7,540 bases of DNA from Desulfovibrionaceae bacterium (GCA_009783115.1 WRHT01000067.1:1-7540); one strand, 5' to 3'. Positions 1 through 6,891 are shown, counted from the first letter of the stretch. Notes: generated by a model from the letters alone, not told the origin. Made by a program: numbers and translations.

Positions 1-1
1 A

Positions 2-418
2 GGCGAAGAAGAGTTTGGAGGGGACATCCTGAAGGTGCAGGAAATCATCCGCACCATGGAGATCACCAAGGTCCCCAGGGCTCAGGATTTCGTGGAAGGG
101 GTGATCAACCTGCGCGGCAAGGTCATTCCGATCATTGATTTGCGCCGCCGTTTCGGCCTATCTTCCAAGGCCCATGACAAGCACACGCGGATCATCGTCA
201 TCGAGATCAGCAACATGATCGTGGGCTTTGTGGTGGATTCCGTATCCGAGGTGTTGCGTATTCCGTCCAGCACGGTTGAGCCGCCGCCCCCGGTGGTGGC
301 CGGAGTTGAATCCGAATACATCAGCGGGGTGGGCAAGCTCCATGACCGGCTACTCATCCTCCTGGATCTGGATAAATTGCTGTCCAGTTCGGATTTGGAA
401 GCCTTGGGCCAGTTCTAG
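2..418 (+). CDS. cheW: CheW-like chemotaxis coupling protein, 3' part (5' end outside window)
   Basis: CheW links methyl-accepting chemotaxis receptors to the histidine kinase CheA in the cytoplasmic receptor array. The reading frame is open from base 2, before the first GTG at 35, so the gene enters from outside the window; 138 codons and a TAG stop are visible. The visible part begins EFGGDILKVQEII, the usual CheW beta-strand and helix near the N-terminus. It continues with VINLRGKVIPIIDLRRRF (residues about 34-51 of the fragment), the family signature, which includes the conserved arginine (R38) and the IDLR strand. The end, LHDRLLILLDLDKLLSS, is the usual CheW C-terminal strand and helix. 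No CheA or response-regulator domain is attached, so this is a stand-alone CheW rather than CheV, although a domain upstream of the window cannot be excluded. mfd starts two bases after the stop. Confidence 0.93.
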   Translation, partial: GEEEFGGDILKVQEIIRTMEITKVPRAQDFVEGVINLRGKVIPIIDLRRRFGLSSKAHDKHTRIIVIEISNMIVGFVVDSVSEVLRIPSSTVEPPPPVVAGVESEYISGVGKLHDRLLILLDLDKLLSSSDLEALGQF

Positions 419-420
419 GC

Positions 421-3400
421 ATGAATTTCATACCAGGCGAGCCGCTTCCGGGCATGATTCCGGGAGCGGCTTCGTTTTTCAACGCCCCGGATCAGGAGGG
501 CGCGCCCAGGATTGGGCGGGTGAGCCGTTCCGGGCCGGGCGGCCGGGCCCGGCTGGCCCTGGATCTCATCTCCCGTGGCCGGAAGGTGGCGATTTTTGTC
601 CGGGACGTGGAGGAGCTGGCGGAGTTGCGCGCGTTGCTGGCCTTGTTGGAGCCGGCTGGAGGAGAGAAGGCGGAAGCCTTGCCGCTCTGGGAACGCCGGG
701 TGGCGCATTTTTCACCGTATTCCGCGCGTGCGGGATATTTTTCCGGCCAGTCCGAGAGGGCGGCCGCCCTCTATGCCCTGTCCCAGGGGGTATGCGCCTG
801 TGCCTTGCTGACCCCGGACGCTCTGCTTTTGCGCGCGCCGCCCGCGGATCTTTTCACTAGGCATAGCCTCTGCCTGCGCAAAGGCCAGGAGATGCCCCTG
901 GAGCTTATTCCGGACCAGCTTGCGGAATGGGGGTATGTGCGATCTCCCATGGTGGGGAGCCAGGGGGAGTTCGCCATCCGGGGGGATATCCTGGATATCT
1001 TCTGTCCGGGCTATCCTCGCCCGGCGCGCCTGGAGTTTTTCGGAGACAGCCTGGAGGATTTGCGGGTCTTTGATCCGGCCAGCCAGCGCTCCAGCGGCGG
1101 ACTTGAGGAATTGACCATCCTGCCGGTCCTTGGCATGGTTATGTCGCCGGATCTGCGGAAGCAGGCTCTGGAGCGCTGGGAAAAGATGCTGGAGGCGGGG
1201 CGCCTGGATTCAGACGATGTCTATCTGTTGCGCAAGGATCTGGAGGCCGGGGGCCGGCGTCTCCTGCCGGGCATGTACTATGAAAAAAGTTCGCGCATAG
1301 AGGATTGGCTGCCAAAGGATCCGGTGCTGCTGTTACCCGGCCGGGCAGCCCTGGAAGAGAGTCTGCGGGCCGCGGCCGTGACTTTGGCTTCCTGGATGGA
1401 GGGGCAAGGCAAGGACGGGGATGCCCCGCGTCAGCCGGAGGCTTTGGGCATGCGTCCGGAGAGCGAGGCGTTGGCCTGGCTGGAGCGGCAGGATCGCTTG
1501 TATTTTGAGGATCTTTACGTGGGGGTGGAGGCCACGGGAGAGAGCCTGCCTGAACGGGCCATCCATTCCTTTCAGGAATTTTTTCTCCCCCTGGCCGCTT
1601 CGTCCGCCGCTCCCACCCCGTCAGGCGGACGGGGAAAGGCCGGTTCGCAGCATCCGTCAGGCGAGGTGTCCGAGGGTCCGCCGGCGTCAGCCGCCGGGTT
1701 GGAGGTCCTGGAGCGGCCCTGGCATTTCTTGGTCCAGGCCATGCGGGAATGGAGCGTGGAGAAGAACGGGCAGGTTCTGCTCAGTTTTTCCGGCGAACGG
1801 GGCAGGGCCAAATTTTTGGATCTCGCCGGACAGGAAGGCATAGTTCCCAGGGATAGCTATATTACCGGGCGTCCCGGTCTTTACGCCCTGATCTCTCCCT
1901 TCCGTCGCGGCCTCCTTATGGGCCCTCCGGGCGAACCCCGGGATCGATCTTCTGTCCGGCGGGAAGAGTCTTCCCCTTTCCGCCTGCGGCCGGGGGAGAT
2001 CCTCATCCTGGGCGAAGACGTGTTGCAGCCGCATGGAAACAGGGCGGAACGCAGGGGATCCGCGGCCTTCAAGGGTCTGGATCGCTATGATGAACTGGCC
2101 GAAGGGGATCTGCTGGTACACCGGGACTACGGCATATGCGCCTTTGGCGGGCTGAAACGCCTGCAACTGGGAGAGGCGGCCAATGATTTTCTGCTCCTGC
2201 GCTATGCCGGTGACGACAAGCTCTATCTGCCGGTGGACCGCTTGGGGCTGGTGCAGTTGTTCAAGGCTCCGGACGGTTTCAGCCCGGCCCTGGATCGGCT
2301 GGGCGGAGGGCAATGGTCGGCCGGCAAGGAAAAAGCCCGCAAGGCCATTGAAGAAATCGCCAGGGATCTGGTGGAGATGTATGCCTACCGCAAGGTGGCC
2401 AAAGGTTATGGTTACAGCCGCCCCGGCGAACTTTACCGGGAATTCGAGGCTGGTTTCGGTTTTGAGGAAACCCCGGATCAGGCCAGGGCCATTGAGGAGG
2501 TGCTGGAAGACATGTCCAGGCCGGAACCCATGGATCGCCTAATCTGCGGCGATGTGGGCTTCGGCAAGACCGAAGTGGCCTTGCGCGCCGCTTTCCGGGC
2601 CGCCCTGGACGGGCGGCAGAGCGTGTTGCTTTGCCCGACCACCGTGCTGGCCGAACAGCATTACCAGACCTTCCGCGCCCGCTTGGCCGGCTTTCCCCTG
2701 AACGTGGGGCTGCTCTCCCGTTTTGTCTCCAGGACCGGGCAGGCCGAAGTGCTCAAGGAGCTGGCCGCCGGCCGGATTGACATCCTCATAGGCACCCACC
2801 GCGTTCTTTCCAAGGATGTGCGCCTGCCCAACCTGGGATTGCTGATCCTGGACGAAGAGCAGCGTTTCGGGGTGCGGCACAAGGAAAATCTGAAGCAGCT
2901 CAAGAAAAATGTGGACGTGCTTACCCTGACCGCTACACCCATTCCGCGCACCTTGCAGCTTTCCCTCTCCGGCGTGCGGGAGCTTTCGGTCATCGAGACC
3001 CCTCCGCCGGAGCGCAAATCCGTGGCCACGGCCATGATCGAGAGGGATGATGCCGCCTTGCGCGCCGTACTGGAACGGGAACTGGCCCGCCAGGGGCAGG
3101 TTTTCTGGGTGTATAACCGGGTGCAGGGACTGGAACGGGCCGCGGACTATGTAAAAAAGCTGGCGCCGGAGGCACGGGTGGGGCTGGCCCACGGACAGAT
3201 GGAAGAAAAGGCTCTGGAAGAATCCATGCGGCGCTTCTGGCATGGAGAGCTGGACGTGCTGGTGTGTACGGCGATCATTGAATCGGGCCTGGATTTCCCC
3301 ATGGCCAACACCTTGGTGGTGGACCAGGCCCAAATGTTCGGGCTGGGGCAGCTTTACCAGTTGCGCGGCCGGGTTGGGAGATCCGACCGCCAAGCCTATG

Positions 3401-4104
3401 CCGTTTTTGTATGCCCGGATATGGACCGGCTTCAGGACAAGGCCCGCCAGCGCCTGCGGGTGATCCTGGAGATGGATTGCCTGGGGGCCGGAATGCAGGT
3501 GGCGATGGAAGACTTGCGCCTGCGCGGGGCCGGGAACATCCTTGGAGAGTCACAGAGCGGACACATGCAGCGCCTGGGCTTGGACCTTTTTTTGGAAATG
3601 CTGGAAGAAGAAGTTTCCCGCCTGCGCGGCCGTCCTTTGCGCGAGCGGATGGAGATGGAGATACGCCTGGGCGTATCCGCCCATATTCCGGAAAGCTATA
3701 TTGAGGACGGCCGGGAGCGTCTGCGCTACTATAAAACCCTCTCCGCCGCCGGCAGCATCGAGGCGCAGCGGGAGGTGGAATTTGAACTGCGCGACCGCTT
3801 TGGGCCGGTCCCGGAAGAACTGGAAAATTTTTTCAGCGTGCTCGGCCTGAAGCGCCGTCTGGCCGGCTGGGGGGCGGAAAGCGCCGAAATCCAGGCCGAT
3901 AGGCTGCGCTTGCAGATGGGGCATGGAGGCGAGAGGCTTGACCCGGCGGCGGTGATATCCTGGGTGCAAGCCAGCCTGGGGCGCGCCCGGCTTAACCCTC
4001 CTGCCGGGTTGGAGATCCGGCTGGAAGGGGAAAGCCTGCCGCAAAAACTCGCCCGGGCGGTGGCGGAGCTTGCCCCGGTGCTGGATCCCTCCACTCCGGC
4101 CTGA
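421..4104 (+). CDS. mfd: Transcription-repair coupling factor Mfd
   Basis: Mfd is an ATP-driven DNA translocase that pushes or removes RNA polymerase stalled at lesions and recruits UvrA for nucleotide excision repair. The protein has 1227 residues; E. coli Mfd has 1148. The N-terminal third is the UvrB-like module (GEFAIRGDILDIF at 182-194, LEFFGD at 204-209, SQRS at 221-224), with no intact P-loop, as usual. The RNA-polymerase-binding CarD-like domain follows at about 550-610 (GDLLVHRDYG, LYLPVDRL). The RecG-like motor shows Walker A GDVGFGKT (710-717), DEEQ (811-814), TATPIPRT (837-844), ESGLD (954-958) and QLRGRVGR (980-987). The TRG region has RGAGNILG (1035-1042), and a C-terminal TRCF domain ends the protein. 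Two low-complexity stretches, about 392-427 and 501-519, probably account for part of the extra length. The start is uncertain: ATG 421 is tightly coupled to cheW but has no good Shine-Dalgarno; ATG 454 would give a more usual N-terminal length, also without one. Confidence 0.97.
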   Translation: MNFIPGEPLPGMIPGAASFFNAPDQEGAPRIGRVSRSGPGGRARLALDLISRGRKVAIFVRDVEELAELRALLALLEPAGGEKAEALPLWERRVAHFSPYSARAGYFSGQSERAAALYALSQGVCACALLTPDALLLRAPPADLFTRHSLCLRKGQEMPLELIPDQLAEWGYVRSPMVGSQGEFAIRGDILDIFCPGYPRPARLEFFGDSLEDLRVFDPASQRSSGGLEELTILPVLGMVMSPDLRKQALERWEKMLEAGRLDSDDVYLLRKDLEAGGRRLLPGMYYEKSSRIEDWLPKDPVLLLPGRAALEESLRAAAVTLASWMEGQGKDGDAPRQPEALGMRPESEALAWLERQDRLYFEDLYVGVEATGESLPERAIHSFQEFFLPLAASSAAPTPSGGRGKAGSQHPSGEVSEGPPASAAGLEVLERPWHFLVQAMREWSVEKNGQVLLSFSGERGRAKFLDLAGQEGIVPRDSYITGRPGLYALISPFRRGLLMGPPGEPRDRSSVRREESSPFRLRPGEILILGEDVLQPHGNRAERRGSAAFKGLDRYDELAEGDLLVHRDYGICAFGGLKRLQLGEAANDFLLLRYAGDDKLYLPVDRLGLVQLFKAPDGFSPALDRLGGGQWSAGKEKARKAIEEIARDLVEMYAYRKVAKGYGYSRPGELYREFEAGFGFEETPDQARAIEEVLEDMSRPEPMDRLICGDVGFGKTEVALRAAFRAALDGRQSVLLCPTTVLAEQHYQTFRARLAGFPLNVGLLSRFVSRTGQAEVLKELAAGRIDILIGTHRVLSKDVRLPNLGLLILDEEQRFGVRHKENLKQLKKNVDVLTLTATPIPRTLQLSLSGVRELSVIETPPPERKSVATAMIERDDAALRAVLERELARQGQVFWVYNRVQGLERAADYVKKLAPEARVGLAHGQMEEKALEESMRRFWHGELDVLVCTAIIESGLDFPMANTLVVDQAQMFGLGQLYQLRGRVGRSDRQAYAVFVCPDMDRLQDKARQRLRVILEMDCLGAGMQVAMEDLRLRGAGNILGESQSGHMQRLGLDLFLEMLEEEVSRLRGRPLRERMEMEIRLGVSAHIPESYIEDGRERLRYYKTLSAAGSIEAQREVEFELRDRFGPVPEELENFFSVLGLKRRLAGWGAESAEIQADRLRLQMGHGGERLDPAAVISWVQASLGRARLNPPAGLEIRLEGESLPQKLARAVAELAPVLDPSTPA
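439..479 (+). terminator. Terminator-like hairpin just after cheW, inside the start of mfd
   Basis: Bases 441-452 pair with 459-470. The stem is about 11 bp of mostly G-C pairs with one internal G-T wobble and a further wobble at its top, and the loop is 6 to 8 nt. It is followed by TTCGTTTTT. This has the shape of a Rho-independent terminator and sits 22 bases after the cheW stop. It lies wholly within the mfd reading frame, and the second possible mfd ATG (454) is in the loop. It may end the cheW transcript, attenuate mfd, or be a chance result of GC-rich coding sequence. The structure was read by eye; no folding energy was computed. Confidence 0.55.
1616..1634. repeat. Perfect 7-bp inverted repeat inside the Mfd low-complexity linker
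   Basis: CCCCGTC (1616-1622) and GACGGGG (1628-1634) are exact inverted copies around a 5-nt loop, AGGCG. Part of this unit, CCGTCAGGCG, occurs at 1618-1627 and again at 1654-1663. The 36-bp offset keeps both copies in the same codon phase and gives PSG twice in the protein. The region encodes residues about 399-414 of Mfd, in a Ser/Pro/Gly/Ala-rich stretch. The copies may be a local duplication or the remains of a small palindromic insert. The sequence alone does not show that the hairpin has any function. Confidence 0.4.
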
Positions 4105-4111
4105 GAATGTT

Positions 4112-4654
4112 TTATGCCCGCCGCAGAACGACCCGGTCTTCTTTGTCCAGCTCTTGCAGATGCACATCCACTCGTTCGTCGGGCAGGGTTTCAGCCTTCA
4201 GGCCGATATAATCGGCCTGGATAGGCAGTTCGCGTAGTCCACGATCCACCAGGACCAACAATTCCAGCCTGCGGGGGCGTCCATAGTCGGCCAGGGCCTC
4301 CATGGCCGCGTGCGTGGTGCGCCCGGTGTAAAGCACGTCATCCACCAGCAGGATGGAGCTGCCGTTTACCTCAAAGTCCAGCGTCGTGCGCCCGACCTCG
4401 GCCCTGGGTCCCAAGGTGCTCCAGTCATCGCGGTAAAGATTGATATCCAGCACGCCGGCGGGGAGGAGATCCAGGCCAAGCTGCCCGTGCAGCAACCGGC
4501 CCAGGCGATCCGCCAGATAGACCCCCCGCCGCCGGATGCCCACCAAGGCCAAGGGCGCGCCATCGGCGCCCCGACGGGAGCGTACCTCCAAGGCCAGCCT
4601 TTCCAGGCAGAAGCTTATTTCCTCAGCATCCATCAAGACATGTTCAGCAGTCAT
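4112..4654 (-). CDS. pyrR: PyrR-type uracil phosphoribosyltransferase / pyrimidine regulator
   Basis: PyrR makes UMP and pyrophosphate from uracil and PRPP, and in Gram-positive bacteria it also binds pyr mRNA to control pyrimidine synthesis. The protein has 180 residues, the normal family length. The PRPP-binding loop is VDDVLYTGRT (104-113). Other family segments are VGIRRRGVYLADRL (38-51), VLDINLYRDDW (68-78) and the C-terminal ADYIGLKAETLPDERVDVHLQELD (147-170). In DRGLRELP (137-144) the usual family histidine (DRGHRELP) is leucine. The frame stays open upstream to an ATG at 4675, but ATG 4654 is chosen because AAAGGAG ends 5 bases before it. The gene lies 108 bp downstream of the PHP gene on the same strand and converges on mfd. 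I see no clear PyrR-binding RNA element or pyr biosynthetic gene here, so the enzymatic role is the safer part of the call. Confidence 0.95.
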   Translation of the reverse strand: MTAEHVLMDAEEISFCLERLALEVRSRRGADGAPLALVGIRRRGVYLADRLGRLLHGQLGLDLLPAGVLDINLYRDDWSTLGPRAEVGRTTLDFEVNGSSILLVDDVLYTGRTTHAAMEALADYGRPRRLELLVLVDRGLRELPIQADYIGLKAETLPDERVDVHLQELDKEDRVVLRRA

Positions 4655-4666
4655 TTTCACTCCTTT
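4655..4666 (-). promoter_or_regulatory. Ribosome binding site that fixes the pyrR start
   Basis: Read on the minus strand, AAAGGAG (4666-4660) is followed by a 5-base spacer and ATG at 4654. The alternative in-frame ATG at 4675 lies upstream of this site and has no comparable signal, so the shorter 180-residue protein is favoured. Confidence 0.8.
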
Positions 4667-4762
4667 GGATGACAAGTCTTGCCGCCGTGATTATTTGCAA
4701 AGGCACGTTCGCTCCGGCATTCACGGAGGGCCGCCGGCTCATGTGAGCAGTCTTAACAGTTG

Positions 4763-5614
4763 TTATACCGGCAATCCTCTTTCCAGGCGGTGTTCCTTTA
4801 ACTTGTCCAGCACCAGGGCCGGCACTCTCAGGCCGCCCCGTCCCCGTCCAAGTTCCACGCCGGGTTTGGCCCGGCCGTGAAAGTCGGAACCGCCGCAGCT
4901 TAACAGCCTATACCTTTCGGCCATGCCCAGGAGGAGGCGTTCGCCCCGGCGATCGTGTTCACTATGATATACCTCTATTCCCGTGAGGCCCAGGGGGATC
5001 AGCCGCCGGACCAGCTTTTCCAGGTCGGATTCAGCCAGGCGCAAAAGCAGGGGATGGGCGATAAAAGAACTGGCCCCGATCCCGGTCAGGAGGCTCACCG
5101 CCTCTTCGGCCGAAAAAACATCCTTGGGAACGTAAGCGGAACCTCTATTGCCCAAGTAGAGGGCGAAGGCCTCGCCGAGCCGCCGGACATAGCCCCGGTG
5201 CAGCATGGCCGCGGCAATGTGCGGGCGTCCGAAGACATTGACGCCCTGCGCGCGCACTTCCTCTTCGCTCAGGGGCATCCCCAGGGCGGACAGGCGCTCC
5301 AATACGGCGGCGTTCCTGGCGTTCCGCGTGTCCCGCAGCCGGTCCAGAGCCTCTTCCAGAGGAGGGCTGTGCCTGGGCAGATAGTAGCCAAGCACATCCA
5401 CGGAACCGCTTGCGCTGACCTCACAGCCGCGGATAAATTCCAGGCCCAGTCTGCCGGCTGCGGTCTCGGCCTCTTCCAGGCCTTCCGTGCTGTCATGATC
5501 CGTCAGGGACAGCGCGGTCACACCGGCCTCGGCCGCCACGCGCGCCAGGGCTGAGGGTGTGAGAGAGCCGTCCGAGACGGTGCTGTGCGTATGCAAATCC
5601 AAATATTCCGGCAT
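4763..5614 (-). CDS. PHP-domain phosphoesterase (TrpH/YciV/RnmA-like)
   Basis: This is a 283-residue stand-alone PHP-domain metal-dependent phosphoesterase, close in length to E. coli YciV/RnmA (293). Family members hydrolyse nucleoside 3',5'-bisphosphate or degrade short RNA from the 5' end; the substrate here is not visible from sequence. All nine expected metal ligands can be placed: H8 and H10 (DLHTHS), D15 (SDG), H40 (LTDHD), E65 (CEVSA), H132 (GRPHIA), H187 (AHP), D244 and H246 (SDFHG). The middle insertion and the segment GLTGIEVYHSEH (209-220) also fit TrpH-like proteins. The frame continues upstream to 5896, but that would run antisense through the Trm112-like gene. ATG 5614 puts DLHTHS at the N-terminus, as is normal. 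No clear Shine-Dalgarno precedes it, so the start rests on homology. pyrR follows downstream and may be cotranscribed. Confidence 0.92.
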   Translation of the reverse strand: MPEYLDLHTHSTVSDGSLTPSALARVAAEAGVTALSLTDHDSTEGLEEAETAAGRLGLEFIRGCEVSASGSVDVLGYYLPRHSPPLEEALDRLRDTRNARNAAVLERLSALGMPLSEEEVRAQGVNVFGRPHIAAAMLHRGYVRRLGEAFALYLGNRGSAYVPKDVFSAEEAVSLLTGIGASSFIAHPLLLRLAESDLEKLVRRLIPLGLTGIEVYHSEHDRRGERLLLGMAERYRLLSCGGSDFHGRAKPGVELGRGRGGLRVPALVLDKLKEHRLERGLPV

Positions 5615-5621
5615 AATGATC

Positions 5622-5650
5622 TTGAAGCTCTTGGTCTGACCGGCTATAGG
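5622..5650 (+). promoter_or_regulatory. Possible sigma-70 promoter for the trm112-like/htpX pair
   Basis: In the 59-bp gap between the divergent PHP and trm112-like genes, TTGAAG (5622-5627) and TATAGG (5645-5650) are separated by 17 bp. Each box matches four of six consensus positions. The site is placed to transcribe the plus-strand pair with a leader of about 15-20 nt. The PHP promoter must share this gap or lie within the trm112-like gene; I see no convincing minus-strand boxes. Confidence 0.35.
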
Positions 5651-5673
5651 GGAAGGAAATCCCGGAGCTGCCC

Positions 5674-5919
5674 ATGTGCGATCCCGATTTTTTGCAAATC
5701 CTGGCCTGTCCTGTCTGCCGTGGCCATCTCGCCCTGGAAGGGCGCGAACCTGCGACTGCCTTGGTCTGTGCCGGCTGCTCCTTGGTTTATCCGATCCAGG
5801 ACGGCATCCCGGTTCTGTTGAAAGAAGAAGGCGTGCCGCTGCAAAGCTGGCAGGCCGGCCAGGGGAGCGCCTTTTCCCGTGGGAGCAGTATCGCACAATC
5901 TCCGTTTGAGATCAAATAG
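5674..5919 (+). CDS. Trm112-like (UPF0434/YcaR-type) zinc-ribbon protein
   Basis: This is an 81-residue small protein. In eukaryotes and archaea Trm112 activates several methyltransferases that act on tRNA, rRNA and release factors; the role of the bacterial YcaR-type relatives is less certain. The N-terminal core fits the family: FLQILACPVCRGHL (6-19) carries the first pair of cysteines, C12 and C15. C32 and C35 (VCAGC) form the second pair and complete a zinc ribbon. The strand YPIQDGIPVLL (39-49) is the most characteristic segment. Residues after about 55 form a tail, beyond the usual length of about 60, with no recognisable motif. GGAG at 5664-5667 lies 6 bases before the ATG. htpX starts 16 bp after the stop, so the two are probably cotranscribed, although I see no obvious functional link. 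Confidence 0.9.
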   Translation: MCDPDFLQILACPVCRGHLALEGREPATALVCAGCSLVYPIQDGIPVLLKEEGVPLQSWQAGQGSAFSRGSSIAQSPFEIK

Positions 5920-5935
5920 CCCGGCGGAGGGAAAC

Positions 5936-6781
5936 ATGACGTCACAATTAAAAACCGTAGTCCTTTTGTCCGCCCTTTCCGGGCTGATCATGCTTCTTGG
6001 CGGTATGGCCGGAGGAGAACAAGGGCTTGTCATCGCCTTTGTCTTTGCCTTGGTGATGAATCTTGGCAGTTACTGGTTTTCGGACAAGATTGTCCTGTCC
6101 ATGTATTCGGCCAGGGAGACGAGTCCCTCGGACGCGCCCATGCTGCACCGGATGGTGGAGGAACTGGCCGCGAACGCCGGCATACCCAAGCCGCGCGTCT
6201 GTGTGGTGCCGGAGGATGCTCCAAATGCCTTTGCCACCGGGCGCAATCCGGCGCACGCCGTGGTGGCGGTGACGGAAGGGATTTTGCGCCTTTTGGACCC
6301 AGAAGAATTGCGTGGGGTGCTGGCCCATGAAATCGGGCATATCGCCAACCGGGACATCCTGATCCAGAGTGTGGCTTCTGTCCTGGCTTCCGTGGTGATG
6401 TTCCTGGCCAATATGGCGCGTTTCGCGGCTGTTTTCGGCGGGAACAACCGTAACCGCTCCGGCGGGGGCAACGCCCTGGCCGGGATTTTTATGGCGCTGC
6501 TTGCCCCCTTGGCCGCCACCTTGATCCAGATGGCGATTTCCCGCTCCCGGGAATACCTGGCGGATGCCAGCGGGGCGCGTTTCTGCCGCGACCCCCTTTC
6601 CCTGGCATCGGCCCTGGGCAAACTGCAAAGCTACAGCCGGAAAATTCCCCTGCGCCGTGAATCCGCCAGCACGGCGCACATGTTCATCGTCAACCCCCTG
6701 AACGCTCAGAGCCTGAGCAAGCTCTTCAGCACTCATCCGCCCATTGATGAAAGGATCGCCAGGCTGCGGCAGATGAAATAG
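5936..6781 (+). CDS. htpX: Membrane zinc metalloprotease HtpX (M48 family)
   Basis: HtpX is an inner-membrane, cytoplasm-facing zinc endoprotease that cleaves misfolded membrane proteins and acts alongside FtsH. The protein has 281 residues, typical of the family. Two hydrophobic segments lie at the N-terminus (about 7-26 and 29-48) and two more follow the active site (about 142-164 and 179-202). The catalytic helix is HEIGH (131-135) in LAHEIGHIANRD; the third zinc ligand is E206 in SRSREYLADASGA. PNAFATGRNP (96-105) and the C-terminal FSTHPPIDERIARL (264-277) are also family signatures. ATG 5936 is chosen because GGAGG (5926-5930) lies 5 bases upstream; an in-frame ATG at 5879 would overlap the preceding gene by 41 bases and add a non-hydrophobic leader. 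HtpX is often stress-induced (Cpx or heat shock in E. coli), but no such operator is visible here. Confidence 0.96.
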   Translation: MTSQLKTVVLLSALSGLIMLLGGMAGGEQGLVIAFVFALVMNLGSYWFSDKIVLSMYSARETSPSDAPMLHRMVEELAANAGIPKPRVCVVPEDAPNAFATGRNPAHAVVAVTEGILRLLDPEELRGVLAHEIGHIANRDILIQSVASVLASVVMFLANMARFAAVFGGNNRNRSGGGNALAGIFMALLAPLAATLIQMAISRSREYLADASGARFCRDPLSLASALGKLQSYSRKIPLRRESASTAHMFIVNPLNAQSLSKLFSTHPPIDERIARLRQMK

Positions 6782-6796
6782 CCGGATCCGCGCCTG

Positions 6797-6829
6797 TCAA
6801 AAATTCGCCGGCCAAGGCGGGGTTTTTGG
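6797..6829 (+). terminator. Possible Rho-independent terminator after htpX
   Basis: CGCC (6806-6809) pairs with GGCG (6816-6819) around GGCCAA. Two T-G wobbles extend the stem, and after a one-base bulge AAAAA (6799-6803) pairs with TTTTT (6823-6827). The A-run before and T-run after the stem could let it act in both directions. The G-C core is only 4 bp, so termination efficiency is doubtful. The position, 15 bases after the htpX stop and before the next promoter, fits a transcript end. Confidence 0.45.
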
Positions 6830-6863
6830 AATAAAAATTATATAAATAAAGAGCTTATGTTTT

Positions 6864-6880
6864 TGGCAAGCTCCTTGCAT
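6864..6880 (+). promoter_or_regulatory. Sigma-54 (RpoN) -24/-12 promoter
   Basis: TTGGCAAG-CTCC-TTGCAT matches the sigma-54 consensus YTGGCACG-N4-TTGCW at all but one position (A for C after GGCA). The invariant GG is at 6865-6866 and the invariant GC at 6877-6878, exactly 12 bases apart as sigma-54 requires. The predicted transcript start is near 6890, about 60 bases before the ATG at 6951. The upstream stretch 6829-6863 is very AT-rich, which often accompanies DNA bending between an activator site and the promoter, but I could not pick out an IHF site or activator-binding repeats. An activator would have to bind upstream, in the rest of the gap or in the 3' end of htpX. Confidence 0.85.
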
Positions 6881-6891
6881 AGATTGGGAAA

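Noticed and set aside
2539..3393. 284-residue minus-strand open frame inside mfd
   Set aside because: It lies opposite the strongly conserved helicase motifs of Mfd, has no family features, and is a normal by-product of GC-rich codon use.
4310..4672. Plus-strand open frame opposite pyrR
   Set aside because: PyrR on the minus strand has full family motifs and a good Shine-Dalgarno; the plus-strand frame has neither.
4655..4762. PyrR-binding attenuator or own promoter in the gap upstream of pyrR
   Set aside because: Only a 5-bp stem (4712-4728) and an isolated AATAAT on the minus strand without a -35 partner were found; neither matches a known PyrR site.
5615..5896. N-terminal extension of the PHP-domain protein to 377 residues
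   Set aside because: It runs antisense through the Trm112-like gene, has no recognisable domain, and the DLHTHS motif belongs at the N-terminus as it is from ATG 5614.
5948..6736. 262-residue minus-strand open frame opposite htpX
   Set aside because: It mirrors a complete, well-supported HtpX gene and its composition (many His, Gln, Gly) is typical of an antisense shadow.
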